Assembly: GCA_964006375.1 (NCBI GenBank)
Contig: OZ023267.1
Coordinates: 12,811,846 to 12,875,845, forward strand
Reading direction: 5' to 3'
DNA length: 64,000 bases
DNA from: Tillus elongatus
Lineage: Eukaryota; Arthropoda; Insecta; Coleoptera; Cleridae
The notes beneath the pieces were generated by a model, which searched no databases, was not told the DNA's origin, and worked only from the letters and a program-made list of their open reading frames with translations. The stretch's first letter is position 1, and each line of letters opens with the position of its first letter. Made by a program: the position numbers and the translations under genes. Positions 1 through 10,033 of this stretch are shown here, one piece after another.

Positions 1-569
1 TTTTTCTTATTTATCAAACCCACATTTTTTAAATTCTGTTGCCATAATAAAAGTTACTAAAGACCTGCAAGAAGAGTATACCTCCCATAGCGAAGATTTG
101 ATTTTGGCATTTTTCACCAACTGCAATGGTATTCACCAAAAGGGAATATCTCCACTGCATACATAGATATGAACCCAGACTTACGCGAATTCGACTTCAC
201 GGCAATCGCTCGAACCCACCTACCGCGTAAATCCGGGGTATTACTGTATTCACCTAATTTGAAGCCTTTATATAAAAAAAAACTGTTAAAAATTTGTATA
301 CATCCGCGCTAAGAATTACATTTGGACAAAATAGTTTGTTTCATAATGTTTTAAAGTTGCATAACAAATTGCCTGGTGCTCAAAAAGCAGAATAGGCTGC
401 TGGAACCGAACTTTCAAGCCTAACAAATGCTTAACAATATTTAAGACTATCTGGCCATTTTGGAAGACACAATACCTGCCTTAAAGAATGATTTCAATGG
501 ACAGACCACCGTACCGGCAGCAGTGCTAAACGCTAAATGGTTAAGATCAAAGATCAAGCTAAAGTGTGT
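1..569. other. 3' flank of the Gas2-like gene
   Basis: AT-rich sequence downstream of the Gas2-like stop codon. It should contain the 3' UTR, but I see no clear AATAAA on the minus strand. The open plus-strand frame over 460-696 is mostly the antisense of the terminal Gas2 exon and is not a gene. Confidence 0.5.
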
Positions 570-767
570 TCAGCGAGTGACAGATTCACGTGGTGGAGGA
601 CTACGATATTTGGCACGTATGTGTAGGAACTTTGAAGCACTAGCTGGTCTGTCGGGACTGTCTCTAGATATGACTTTCACCTGGCAAGGGTCGTGACGTA
701 GCAGGAAATGATCCAACGTGTCCCAACCGCCTCCAACGCGGACCATCATGTGACGACCCTTCAGCAG
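570..767 (-). CDS. pigs: Gas2-like gene, terminal coding exon (second half of GAR domain and C terminus)
   Basis: Exon of 198 nt after acceptor TTATTTTGTAG. It continues in phase from the upstream exon: [18 protein letters not shown], then [11 protein letters not shown], completing the GAR domain, then 36 more residues ending [11 protein letters not shown] and TGA at 572-570. A GTGAAA directly after DPCQ could act as an alternative donor (position 680), but the frame stays open and the tail [13 protein letters not shown] looks conserved, so read-through to the stop is preferred. Isoforms spliced to more distal exons are possible. Confidence 0.87.
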   Translation of the reverse strand: MLKGRHMMVRVGGGWDTLDHFLLRHDPCQVKVISRDSPDRPASASKFLHIRAKYRSPPPRESVTR

Positions 768-3700
768 CTACAAAATAATGTAGTAATAATAATATATACT
801 CACCATACAGATACAAAAATATACAGTAAATCAGGACACACCTAAAATAACATCTAACAATACTTAGACTAAGGTTAGACGTTAAAAACAGCAAACATCT
901 AAAGATAAATAAAACAATATCAAATATTCATAAATGGACCTATGGCTTGGAGTTATGGAATCCCCTACCTATTTAAATATAACTGTTATATAGCAATTCC
1001 AGTCCAAAGCTGTTCTCATCGTGACAAACGCACCTTGGCATCTTAATAACAAAACAGTACATAAATACATATCTGAAGCTGCTATTTGTAACAGAAGAAA
1101 TCCCACAAATCTCACAAACATCGTCAAAATTTTGCACATTCTAATGAAGCCATAAGACACCTGTTTGAAAATCAATAACATAAAAAATTTGCCTTCAGAT
1201 CTATGAATGTAAGGGAAAATGGAAAGAACAAGTTTACTGGATAGCACCACTCTGTGTGATTGTTTCAGATCCTAAATTAGTAAACAGATTATTAATTCAC
1301 AGCACTAAATGTGCATATAACTTGTTTTTTGTACACCTTGATGTTCCGATTGTTCATTTATTTTGCCAATATGAGAACATTCTGGAATTTTTTTGTATGA
1401 CCTATCTTTCACGTATCTTGAGCCGTTTAGAAAATAAACATTATTTTTTAAGAAATTTGGCAACTAGCAACTCTTAATGTGTGTGTGTTTGGAGAAAGGG
1501 ATGGCATTGGAAGGTTATCCATCAGCCACAGACTTTTATAATTGTTAGTTATTTTACTTGGTTCAGACTTGCAGCAGGAAAAAGAGAAAAAAAGTGGTGG
1601 TAGGTGGTAGTGGACTTTTCCTTTACGTGATAGTAAAGGATTTTTTTTCACGCCCGAGGAGGTACCACCCCTTACATCAGGTGAAGTCCCAACGGACGTT
1701 TCCGGTTCTGGTGTATGAGTCGTTTTCCCTTACAAACAAAAATCATGATGGCTCGTCCTTGTACAAAAGATTCCGGAGATAAAATACCCATCCATTCGGA
1801 TCTCCGGGAAGGAGGTGTACAGGGGGCGCCGGCATCAAGATTTATCCTTCTTGAATATATGTGACCTAAATTCTAACCTGAACTCCGTCCACCATTTCCT
1901 CCAGGCTAATAGGCCCCAACTCCTCTTCCTCACAGAAACCCAAATCAATGCCAAAACAGCCACTAATCACCTTAATTTCCTGAGGTATCAGCTCCTTACT
2001 TCCTTTAGATTGCATGGAGGTGTGTGTGCGCATACGTTCGTAGCAATCTACCCTGCACCAGACTCCCCAGCTTAGAAGCTGGAAGAAAAGACAGACTTTG
2101 GATGAAACTCTCTCTCAGGGCTGCAACTAAATGCATCTGTCGCATTTCCCGGTCACATTCTGACAACAACTTTGTTCAGCTCTTCGACTACCTTTCTGAA
2201 AAAACCGACCATCTAATTTCTGAATATCCTTCCTCCGAGGTCACTATTCTTGGTGATTTCAATGTCCATAATAAGGAATGGCTAAGATCTTCAAAAACCG
2301 ATCCACGAGGGAGAGCAGCGGAGGCCTTTGCAGTCAGCAATTCTTTAGCCAATTTGGTTCAGCAACCTACTTACTTTCCTCGCATCCCAACACACAGCTC
2401 AAATCCCTTGAATCTCCTTCTAACTACAAAACTTGAATGCTAATAAGACATCAGTCACCGCGGTTTGGACTGCTGCTTGGTCTGTGGTGTGTTGTAGTGA
2501 ATCCGTGTTTCGTCCACGGTTACGAAACGGCGCAAAACTCGTCCCTATTGCTGTTGAACAACGCCAAACACTTCTTCGAAGTTGTCACACGATTTGGTTT
2601 GTGGTCGATTGTGAGCAAATGCGGCACCCATCTTACGAATAGCTTTCTCATACCCAAGTGATCATGCAAAATCGAAACCACTGAGCCGTGTGATATGCCT
2701 ATGGCTTCCACAATCTCCGGCACTTTCAATCTCCGATCGGCCAACACCATATCGTGAGTTTTTTCAATTGTTTCAAGTGGAGCGACCTCACTGGGCGTCC
2801 AGAACGTTCGGCGTCATTTGTGCTTGTACGCCCGCAACGAAATTCAGTAAACGACTTTTTTACCATCAAAATTGATGGTGCAGAGTCCCCGTATTTATCA
2901 AGCTTAGCCTTGGTTTTAGTGTAGGTTTTCTTCTGCAAAAAATAAGGTTTGGTGAGCACACGAAATTCACTCTTTTTCATTTTCGTTATAACTCTAGAGG
3001 TTGTCTGCTTTCAATCGCCATCTAACACAAACTAAATGACGCAGCTTGTTCAAAATTTGACAGGAGTCAACTGACAGATGCTTGTTGACAGGAGCAGTGT
3101 TGCCGTTCCTGTGAAGAGTCACGGATTTATTGAACCGCCCTCGTACTTCTAATAGGTCATCGAGTTTGGCGCACACTATATACATTTACATCCATAAATT
3201 TAAAAAAAAGGAGCAGTGGTCCTAAGTTAGCGCCCTGGGACACTCCAGAATTAGTAATACATTTAGATGACTTGGAGCCGTTATAGCTGACAAACTGTCT
3301 CCGGCCTGTAAGGTAGTAAACGAATATAAAGCAACATCTATGTTTATCAACTACTTGCTCGTGTATTTAAAAAAAAAACGAAAGCAGGCCCTATAGTTAC
3401 AACATAATTATAGATTGCGATTCTCAAATATTGTATTGCTAACGGCTATTTCCGACTCCTGACAGAAAAACCGACTCAAAGGAATAATGTTAATCAGGTA
3501 CGCGAGAAACTGCAAAATTGTGTCAGAAAAAGACTAAAGCAGTGGGCATGGAATCCCATCACAATCACCAGAATTGTTTGCAAAGTGTTGAATTGTGAAT
3601 GAAACTTGTTCAGGGGGCAAAGCATACAAAAAAAGTTTGGTCTGTTATTACTTAAAGTATTTTTATTAGCATTATTGTAAACGAATTAGTTATTTTGCAA

Positions 3701-5359
3701 CTTACTCTGACGAAGACGTTCTTGCCTGCTATGTTGTACTTGCCCTCACCAACCTTCCGCACTTTCAGCTTGGAGCACTTGCCGTTTGCGCAGTTGCAAT
3801 TCTTCTGCATCAGTCTGGCGGCGAGCTGCACTTTTCTATCGAGTTCGGTGGTGGCATCACCAGCTGGACCCCCCTTGGTGTCGATCTCCAGGTCGGGATC
3901 TTCTCCGCTACCCCTGGACCATTCATCCTCGGTGTTGTCGCTGGGTACGCCGTCGCTAGCGCCGCTCGGCGTCACCGGAGGTATGGATGGCATGACGTCG
4001 CCGCCGGCCAAGCGATCGGACACCAGCATGACGTGTGGACCCGTGTTCCAGGCAGTGTATGCATTACTGGAGATGGCTGATGCTGAACTGAAGAAAAATT
4101 TAATATAAGGCACATCTATATTATAGATATATATCGTTTGCGATAAAGCAACAAAGATGCTCGAAAGCGAGGAAGTGGAAAGTCTTCATATGATGAAAAG
4201 GGGCCTAAAAGGAAAGGTTTGATTACATTCCAATTTAAACTTTTTTATACATGAAAAGCTTATGATGGTTCAAATTCTTGTATCTGGAAACCAGCTTGGA
4301 CTATATTACATAAGTATGAAGACTCATTTCTTGAAAAAAAAACGACAGTGAGATCCTGAAACAAAGCTACAGAGAAAACATTATGTCTACCTAGGTATTT
4401 TTTTACCTTTTTAGTACGATTATTAGTGACATTTTTGCATATTATGCTTACTCGCACTAAATGCGTAAAAAACACGAACACACTTGGTAAAACTGTCCAA
4501 GATATAGCTTATTAAGCTCAGGTACAGTGTTTCGGTCTGACGACCATTCTCAATAAGCACCAGATATAAACTGTGCACGTGAGAGCGAAGCACCGTATCT
4601 GAGGTTAATAAAATCTATACTGTGAAGTTTTATCAATTTTTTTGTTACTTGCTTAAACACGAAGATGCTTCACCAAGAAACAAGCGAAAATTCGCTTTCT
4701 TTCTTACTTGCTATGTCTCATCTTCATTTCTGGTGGTGTGGCCGCCTGGAATTGCCAGGAGAGCAGCGAACTTAGACCAGAATCGGCTGAGTTATTGCGT
4801 TCCTCCTCTGCGATCTCTTTTTCTAACTGAACAAGTCCTGGTGGTTCAACTCCAAAACGGGTAGCGATACGGGCTACTTCCAGAAGACACACAATGACGT
4901 TACGTGGTTGATTATGTAAAACTATAAAAAAGGAAGCGATCAATAAGAGAATTTACAGGATTTTATTTATGTGCGTGGTTGAATCGTTTGTTATCTCGTT
5001 ATCACTTTATTTGAACAGATTGCTTACCTAAATCATCACTTTCAAATAACAGATTTTCATGAACTCCAAGAGACCTGCAAAATCTGATGAAATTTTCCAT
5101 ATTATCTCTGGAGAAGAAACTCCGTCTCATGGCTTTTTCGAAACATTTACCTCGAACTGTGGGCAGTGGCTGAAAAAATAATCAAAAAATTCTTAACTGT
5201 ATCATTTTCATGGATAATAATTATTGTTACATACCCCTTTAATGTACCCTGATTCAAGTGCACATTTAGCCCTATCGCATACAAGTTGGGCCAAGTGGCA
5301 TAAAACAACACCATTATCCAACTCGCTGAAAAAATTGTCTCTGTTTACGTAGTCAATAC
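570..5359 (-). CDS. pigs: Gas2-like protein (pickled eggs type): CH domain plus GAR domain, five 3' coding exons, 5' end missing
   Basis: Gas2-family proteins link actin filaments to microtubules: the CH domain binds actin, the GAR domain binds microtubules. Five exons are visible on the minus strand: 5359-5235, 5169-5028, 4921-4708, 4087-3706 and 767-570. Every intron has GT..AG ends (donors GTATGT, GTAAGC, GTAAGA, GTAAGT) and all phases agree, giving 354 codons including the TGA stop. Visible residues 1 to about 110 are the latter part of a CH domain ([42 protein letters not shown]). Residues about 160-245 are acidic and Ser/Pro rich. Residues about 246-317 are the GAR domain with [18 protein letters not shown] and [10 protein letters not shown]. 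The tail contains [13 protein letters not shown]. The exon(s) for the start of the CH domain must lie above 5359 and were not found. The last intron is 2.9 kb and holds mobile-element fragments. Family assignment is firm; orthology to pickled eggs rather than another Gas2 relative is inferred. Confidence 0.88.
768..1639. other. Intron of the Gas2-like gene, no recognised element
   Basis: Part of the 2.9-kb intron between 3706 and 767. It is AT-rich with short chance ORFs on both strands. I recognise no coding motif, repeat family or RNA here. Confidence 0.5.
1640..2459 (+). mobile_element. LINE fragment, endonuclease domain (LINE family J1), decayed
   Basis: Apurinic-type endonuclease part of a non-LTR retrotransposon ORF2. 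One frame reads [17 protein letters not shown] and LLFLTETQI (1840-1950). After a frameshift near 2020, the next frame reads [15 protein letters not shown], with the catalytic GDFN motif near 2255, then [13 protein letters not shown]. The reverse transcriptase is missing because the copy breaks off at about 2459, inside a stretch shared with the copy at 39.5 kb, and joins a mariner fragment. The 5' boundary near 1640 is approximate. The same family recurs at 31.8, 39.2 and 55.1 kb. Clade (Jockey or CR1-like) is not certain. Confidence 0.75.
2460..2985 (-). pseudogene. mariner transposase, N-terminal half, decayed
   Basis: Minus-strand frames match the start of a mariner (IS630-Tc1-mariner) transposase. 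[19 protein letters not shown] begins at 2980, followed by [20 protein letters not shown], then in another frame [20 protein letters not shown] and [19 protein letters not shown]. The first catalytic Asp survives in a third frame as VTVDET near 2490-2510. The sequence is broken by frameshifts and stops at the junction with the LINE fragment at about 2459, so the second and third catalytic residues are gone. The flank to 3190 is probably the 5' non-coding end of the same element. Confidence 0.8.
3199..3371 (-). pseudogene. LINE reverse transcriptase fragment
   Basis: A short minus-strand reading frame gives [16 protein letters not shown] and then [19 protein letters not shown]. This is the reverse-transcriptase block around the conserved G-V-P-Q-G-S-x-L-G-P motif (Pro and Ser altered here) of a Jockey/CR1-type LINE. 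It is unlike the J1 family elsewhere in the window (GVPQGSALAPTLF). No neighbouring RT blocks were found; it is an isolated relic within the Gas2-like intron. Confidence 0.6.
3706..4087 (-). CDS. pigs: Gas2-like gene, linker and first half of the GAR domain
   Basis: Exon of 382 nt, acceptor TTTTTCTTCAG, donor GTAAGT. The first base completes an Asn codon from the preceding exon. It encodes a Ser/Thr/Pro and Asp/Glu rich linker ([17 protein letters not shown]) and then the cysteine-rich first half of the GAR domain, [17 protein letters not shown] with [15 protein letters not shown] at the end. It is markedly more GC-rich than the surrounding DNA, as expected for constrained coding sequence. 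Confidence 0.9.
4708..4921 (-). CDS. pigs: Gas2-like gene, exon ending the CH domain
   Basis: Exon of 214 nt with acceptor CTTTTTTATAG and donor GTAAGA. It completes a valine codon split with the preceding exon. It encodes the last CH helix ([20 protein letters not shown]) and the conserved follow-on [14 protein letters not shown], then a Ser-rich linker. An ORF seems to continue to a TAA just past the donor, but reading phase supports splicing after two bases of the next codon. Confidence 0.88.
5028..5169 (-). CDS. pigs: Gas2-like gene, CH-domain exon 2 of those visible
   Basis: Exon of 142 nt between a TTTTTTCAG acceptor and a GTAAGC donor, phase 0 in and phase 1 out. It encodes the characteristic Gas2 CH segment [19 protein letters not shown] followed by LLFESDDL, close to the family pattern F-x-A-R-D-N-x-x-N-F-I-x-x-C-R-x-L-G-V. 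Confidence 0.88.
5235..5359 (-). CDS. pigs: Gas2-like gene, CH-domain exon 1 of those visible
   Basis: Exon of 125 nt bounded by TTTCAG upstream and GTATGT downstream. It starts with the last two bases of a split codon and ends in phase 0. It encodes [19 protein letters not shown], then [13 protein letters not shown], the part of the CH domain around the conserved L-x-N/T-G-x-x-L-C motif. The first helix of the CH domain must be in an exon further right. Confidence 0.85.
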
Positions 5360-5602
5360 CTGAAACAAAATTAAAATTTGTTTACAAATTAAAGAACGCC
5401 ATAATTTTTGGCAATCAATTTTAATTAAAGTAAAGAATAATTCTAAAGGTATGTTAACAGATTGTCATTTTTCTCCATGTCTGCGTGTCAAAAGCTTCTC
5501 CTGTGTAAGATCTTGAAGAACCAGTACAAACTTCAAAGATTTAGGTAAATACTCTCGTAGGTGTCTAATTTCGTCGGTTGTCTAAATTAGACGCCTTCGA
5601 GA

Positions 5603-5603
<1 letters not shown>

Positions 5604-5654
<51 letters not shown>
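5604..5654. repeat. (TA)n microsatellite
   Basis: About 51 bp of uninterrupted TA repeat in the upstream intron of the Gas2-like gene. The right flank contains the dispersed motif GACGCAGCAAGTGCG at about 5755. Confidence 0.97.
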
Positions 5655-5656
<2 letters not shown>

Positions 5657-5744
5657 AAGGACATAAATAGCAACGTTCGTTTAAATGAAGGTCCTCCACC
5701 TCTACAACAGAGTTCACAGTTTGCAGAATGTCTCTTTGGTAAGA

Positions 5745-6060
5745 AAAGTCTGGACGCAGCAAGTGCGGCATGGTAGCGAATTTTCATAAAATGTTTTTAA
5801 TGGCAAATATGTCTTGTTTTTAAAAGAAGGACATTTGGTTGGCAGTATAACCAATATAGTAGTAACAATGTACCATATTTCATTAAAATAGTTCTGTTGT
5901 TTAAAAAAGTACAAACATTTTCCGAAAATAAACTTTAAAAAGTTCCAGAAAAAACTGGTCCGATTGGCCTGGCCAACGAACCCCTCCAAACTTTTTACAC
6001 ACCTACCAAGATACAATTATTAACAAACAGCTTTAGGACCAAAATTTAAAAAAATTACCA
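5745..6060. repeat. Dispersed repeat (GACGCAGCAAGTGCG family), partial
   Basis: Begins with TCTGGACGCAGCAAGTGCG and GGTAGCGAATTTTCAT, then AACAATGTACCATATTTCAT, which recurs at 14.7, 28.3, 47.6 and 57.2 kb. The distal terminal inverted repeat is not present. Nothing coding is visible. Confidence 0.65.
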
Positions 6061-6574
6061 TTTTTTTTTATACAGAAATTGCCTTCAGTAATGTCACAAA
6101 AAATTAAGTTTTTCAAAAAAATTCGAAAACTTTTTTTTTACAATAGCTTACTAAACATTTATTATTAATTACCAACATATCACAAAAATCTTACAACAAA
6201 TTATTTCGACGGAAACACTAAAATCGTTCCTGCGACAACTTTTCAAATTCAGTCACTATTTGAGAGTACCTGTATACGGCTGTACGATTTTGTCGACGAT
6301 TAATCCAAACAAAAACTATCAAAATGCGTCACTTCCATGGGGCTTCGCTATTTATATTGGTATAGACGCCATATCACAATTTGTGATGTGTTTGCGATGT
6401 GTACCAAAAATGTGAAAAGTTGCAAATCAATTGCAATAGCTCAAAAAAGATGAACTAAATCTTTTCTTTTTCCTTACAAACATGCATTATAATTCGACCG
6501 AAAATACAAAAATTCAATAAAATAAGGGATTTGTATTAAAAAAAGAAAGTGTGTATCACCAACGACTTATGGGC

Positions 6575-6666
6575 CACCTATGATTGTCAAAATAGCTTTA
6601 TAAGATGAAGTTCGAGACATCACCCTATAATTAACGTATACCATTTTTTTCTCATATCTTGTATAA

Positions 6667-6755
<89 letters not shown>

Positions 6756-6885
6756 GCTAACGCAATTCAACGGTAAAGCTCAATATATGCGTTATACAAG
6801 ATATGAGAAAAAAAATGGTATACGTTAATTATAGAGTGGTGTCTCGAGCTTCATCTTATAAAGCTATTTTGACAATCATGAATCT
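6575..6885. repeat. Inverted repeat (about 95-bp arms) around a (TA)n core
   Basis: The arms are 6575-6668 and about 6790-6885. Both contain the same sequence in opposite orientation: GTATACCATTTTTTTCTCAT on the left and ATGAGAAAAAAAATGGTATAC on the right, with ATAAAGCTATTTTGACAATCAT beyond. The loop is mainly TA repeat. Partial copies of one arm occur at 15.0, 29.5, 35.85, 39.15 and 41.75 kb. Confidence 0.85.
6670..6752. repeat. (TA)n microsatellite
   Basis: About 83 bp of TA repeat at the centre of the 6575-6885 inverted repeat. Confidence 0.97.
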
Positions 6886-6999
6886 GACCCCGTATATGGG
6901 TTTTAGGTGTTCTAGTTCGTGCTCATTTGAAGAAATCTTTTTAAAATCCGCGGTCTTTTCAATAGCGAATTTTTTATAAGAAAATTTGCTAAAATATAG

Positions 7000-7700
7000 A
7001 TTATTAAACAATAAACTCTATAGCTGAAACTACTGCCAAAGCATCTGAAAGAGGATCTATTTGAAATGGATTTTCCGGAATTATTTTAGTAAAATGAAAG
7101 ACAATGATGGTTGAAGCTGAAACTTAAGGCTTTGTCAAACACACTTATTATGATATTTCTTTTACATAATCAGTATTTGTTTCAGATTCGTTGTCTGAAA
7201 ATTGCAAATTTTGACGTTTCGAATCGCGACTTTGACGTTTTAAGAAGAAAAATTATAAAATTTTTAAAATATTTTTTCTGTCAATTCTTGACCATTTTGC
7301 GTCAAGAAAATCTAATAGTTGTATGTAATATTCAATTGGTTTTGTTAATCACACAAAATATTTTGTTCTTGTGCTTTCTTCTGATCACCAGTGGCACCCA
7401 ACTTTTATTTCTTTAAATGGCTATAACTTTTTATTCTTTCAACTTAAGAGTTCTGGATTTCGGTATGTAGTGCAAGTTAGATAGTAGAAACGTATGCGCC
7501 AAATTTGGTTGTTATAGCTGTGTTATTTTCGGAGGTACAAAAATTTTCCGAACGAGAACTCAAAATTTTCCCGGAAAAACTGGTCCGAATTTACTGGTTA
7601 ACGAACTTATCCGGTTCTACCGGAAGTGTCCAACAACTTCGTTCTTTTAAATGCAATATGCCACTTTTAAATAGAATTTTGAATTCTACTCGTAATTTAA
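7000..7700. repeat. Dispersed TA-core repeat, internal part
   Basis: Shares long stretches with 15.35-15.75, 27.6-28.1, 29.0-29.3, 34.7-35.3 and 49.5-50.0 kb: GAAACTTAAGG, AAATTTTGACGTTTCGAATC, then CCGGAAAAACTGGTCCGA and ACGAACTTATCC. The 101-codon ORF at 7111-7416 lies wholly within this repeat and is not conserved between copies. Confidence 0.7.
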
Positions 7701-7904
7701 GGTAGACTTTTACAAGCATACTATATATCTAAAATTAACTATTTTCAAAATATTTCGTTTTTTTCGAAAATTTTTGCAGAATCATAGTTGCACTTTATAC
7801 CTGATAACTTGAAGAAAAAATTAGCTGCAAGATTCATCTTTTGGAAACAAGACACCAGTATGTGTACCGTCACCACGCGTATTACAGTTTTGTGTTGAAA
7901 CATA

Positions 7905-7981
7905 CAGGGTGATAGAAATTGACTTGGCAACTTGATAAAATTCAACTGATCAAAACTTGCGTTTTTTCAATGGGACACCTG
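7905..7981. mobile_element. Small palindromic MITE-like element with TA flanks
   Basis: A 77-bp segment starts CAGGGTGATAG and ends GACACCTG, flanked on both sides by TA. The termini resemble those of the small elements at 45008 and 45327. It is a non-autonomous Tc1/mariner-type candidate. Confidence 0.4.
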
Positions 7982-8470
7982 TATTGTATTAACTAAGTTA
8001 ATTGGCATTTCGAATCTCTTTCGATTTAGATTAGCATTTTCTATACCTAAACCTAACCTTTTTGGAGCTAAATACATATTTATTCGAATCAGGGTTGCAA
8101 ACTTGGTAACAATAGTAGCCTTTGGAATTTAATTTGGCAACCAAGTGACGTTTGCATGCTAGAAGTGCACACTGCGTGCTCTTCTAGCATCAGAATTTAA
8201 AAAAGGAAAAAAGCCGAGACACGTCGACTTTGTTTTCAAGGGACACATGATAGCGTAACTTTTGGTGTCTCGCGGAACCCATTCCCTAGGCAGTGGCGTA
8301 AAGTACCCTTAGATTTTAAATGGAACCTATGTTGAGTGACATTTTAAAGGTTTCTCAATTCGCTCACGACAACATACGAATTTTTTATTTTGGTTTGGAT
8401 ATGGCAATAAAAGTATCAATTAAAGAATAAGACGAAATATCAACGAATAAAAGACTGTTATTTAATGAAA

Positions 8471-8640
8471 TGTTCAAATTGTTTTCCCTCCACTTCCACA
8501 CATTTATAAAATCTTTGCTCCACTTTCGAACGAACATTTCGAAGTATTTTGGGCGTTATCTGACGACATTCTTCACCAATAGACAATTTGCTTGGATTTT
8601 CCATTACATGAATTTCGCAATTACCTAATAGTTTTTCATA
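8471..8640 (-). pseudogene. Tc1/mariner-type transposase, C-terminal remnant (left arm)
   Basis: The minus strand reads ITPKILRNVRSKVEQRFYKC, then VEVEGKQFEHFIK and a stop. This is the usual end of IS630-Tc1-mariner transposases (pattern ...N-V-x-x-S-x-x-x-R-x-x-x-C-x-x-V-x-G-x-x-F-E-H). It mirrors the plus-strand remnant at 9630-9735. Confidence 0.6.
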
Positions 8641-8767
8641 CGTACAACATTATTACATGCGAAAATACCCAAAAACATATATAGCAGACAGAAAAAGACT
8701 TAGAATCAAAAATTTATTATCATGTGACCGCGAACGTTCTGCTATTGGTCGTGACGTAGTTGGATAG

Positions 8768-8777
8768 TATATAAATA
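8768..8777 (+). promoter_or_regulatory. Candidate TATA box
   Basis: TATATAAATA lies 120 bp upstream of the ATG at 8898, with ATTGG (an inverted CCAAT) at about 8743. This is a plausible promoter for the short ORF at the centre of the palindromic element. Confidence 0.35.
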
Positions 8778-8897
8778 TCGTGTTTACATTTGGCTTATGG
8801 TATGATAAGTATGGTGGCATGTTTCTTAACATAGTAGTGAATTTTATTCGTTTATTGTGTTTCTTTTAATTGAATAGTGTAAAGTCTGCGTAATACA

Positions 8898-8999
8898 ATG
8901 GAAGACAGTGGTTTTCAACAAGCGCAATCAGATAATTTGCCAAGAATTGACTCATTTATGATATCATTCTTTTTGATAGAACAATGTTGTCTGAATTAA
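8898..8999 (+). pseudogene. Short ORF resembling the start of a YqaJ/SWIM-type multicopy insect protein
   Basis: Encodes 33 residues beginning MEDSGFQQAQSDNLPRIDSF. From memory, this resembles the N terminus of repetitive insect proteins that carry a SWIM zinc finger and YqaJ nuclease domain, where a LPRVD-x-F-M motif opens the protein. Nothing downstream continues it, so it is either an isolated first exon or a broken copy. The family assignment is weak. Confidence 0.3.
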
Positions 9000-9629
9000 T
9001 TACAGATAATTAATATAAACAAACCCAATAATTTCGTTAATCAAGAACCATGATTTTTGCCGGTTGTTAATACTAAGACTAATATGTAAAGTAATATGTA
9101 CAGATACAGTTACAACCTAACTTAATAACGTATGATAAGAATTTCAACATTATATCACTAACATTCATTGTGAAAATGAGGAAGTCCTTAAAATGGTCTT
9201 CACAGCAATATAAGACGATTTTCTCAGATAACTGTGGATTTTTCCTTTCATCCCGCTTTATAACTTTGCACCATTGCTTTCTAATTCGAACAATAAAAAT
9301 AGTTTCTGTTAAGTTTTTATAGTTTTATTTGTACACATTTGTATTATACAGTATTTATATAAGCTTTATTTTCCATACTATCAAATAAAATCACGTGCAG
9401 TAGCCAAGATTCAATCAATAAGTTGCAACACAGAATGTAAACTCAGAGAATCAAGTTCATTGTTGACTCTGTCCTGTCCCGTGACGTCACAGATCATGGT
9501 GGCAAAATAGTGGTGTTTGAAACCATTTACATTCGCATTAGCAATAATAAAATGATAAAGTTTATTGAGAGATAAGCAAAAAATTATAAGAGAAAATCTT
9601 TTTATCCAGAAATTGTTAAAAAAAAGTCC

Positions 9630-9735
9630 ACAGATAACACCCGAAATGCTTCGAAATGTTCGTTCGGAAGTGGAGCAAAGATTTTATAATTGTATGGAAG
9701 TGGACGGAACACAATTTGAACATTTCATTAAATAA
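9630..9735 (+). pseudogene. Tc1/mariner-type transposase, C-terminal remnant (right arm)
   Basis: The plus strand reads ITPEMLRNVRSEVEQRFYNC, then MEVDGTQFEHFIK and TAA. It is the inverted counterpart of the left-arm remnant and differs at several residues, so the two arms have diverged rather than arising by recent copying. Confidence 0.6.
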
Positions 9736-10013
9736 CATTCTTTCAATCATTGATATTTTGTCTTATTGTTTAACTGACGATTTTATTGCCATATGAAAAC
9801 CAAAATTTAAAAAGTAGTATGTTGTGAGCAGAATTGAGAAATAGCTTTAAAATGATGTGTCACTCAACATAGGGTGCCATTTAAAATTAAAGAGTTTTTT
9901 TACGCCCCTGCCTAAGGGGTGCGTTTCATGACACCCAAACTTACGTCATCATGTAAAAAAACCTGACGATCGTTTCATTAACCCAGTTACCGTCATCAGA
10001 GGATGGATAATTA

Positions 10014-10033
10014 TGTGTGTGTGTGTGTGTGTT
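10014..10033. repeat. (GT)n microsatellite
   Basis: About 20 bp of GT repeat that interrupts the right arm of the palindromic element. Confidence 0.9.

Noticed and set aside
460..696. 78-codon plus-strand ORF
   Set aside because: Mostly antisense to the terminal Gas2-like exon.
3695..4108. 137-codon plus-strand ORF
   Set aside because: Antisense to the Gas2-like exon 4087-3706, which has proper splice sites and a recognised domain.
7111..7416. 101-codon ORF
   Set aside because: Lies within the dispersed repeat; other copies have stops and frameshifts here.
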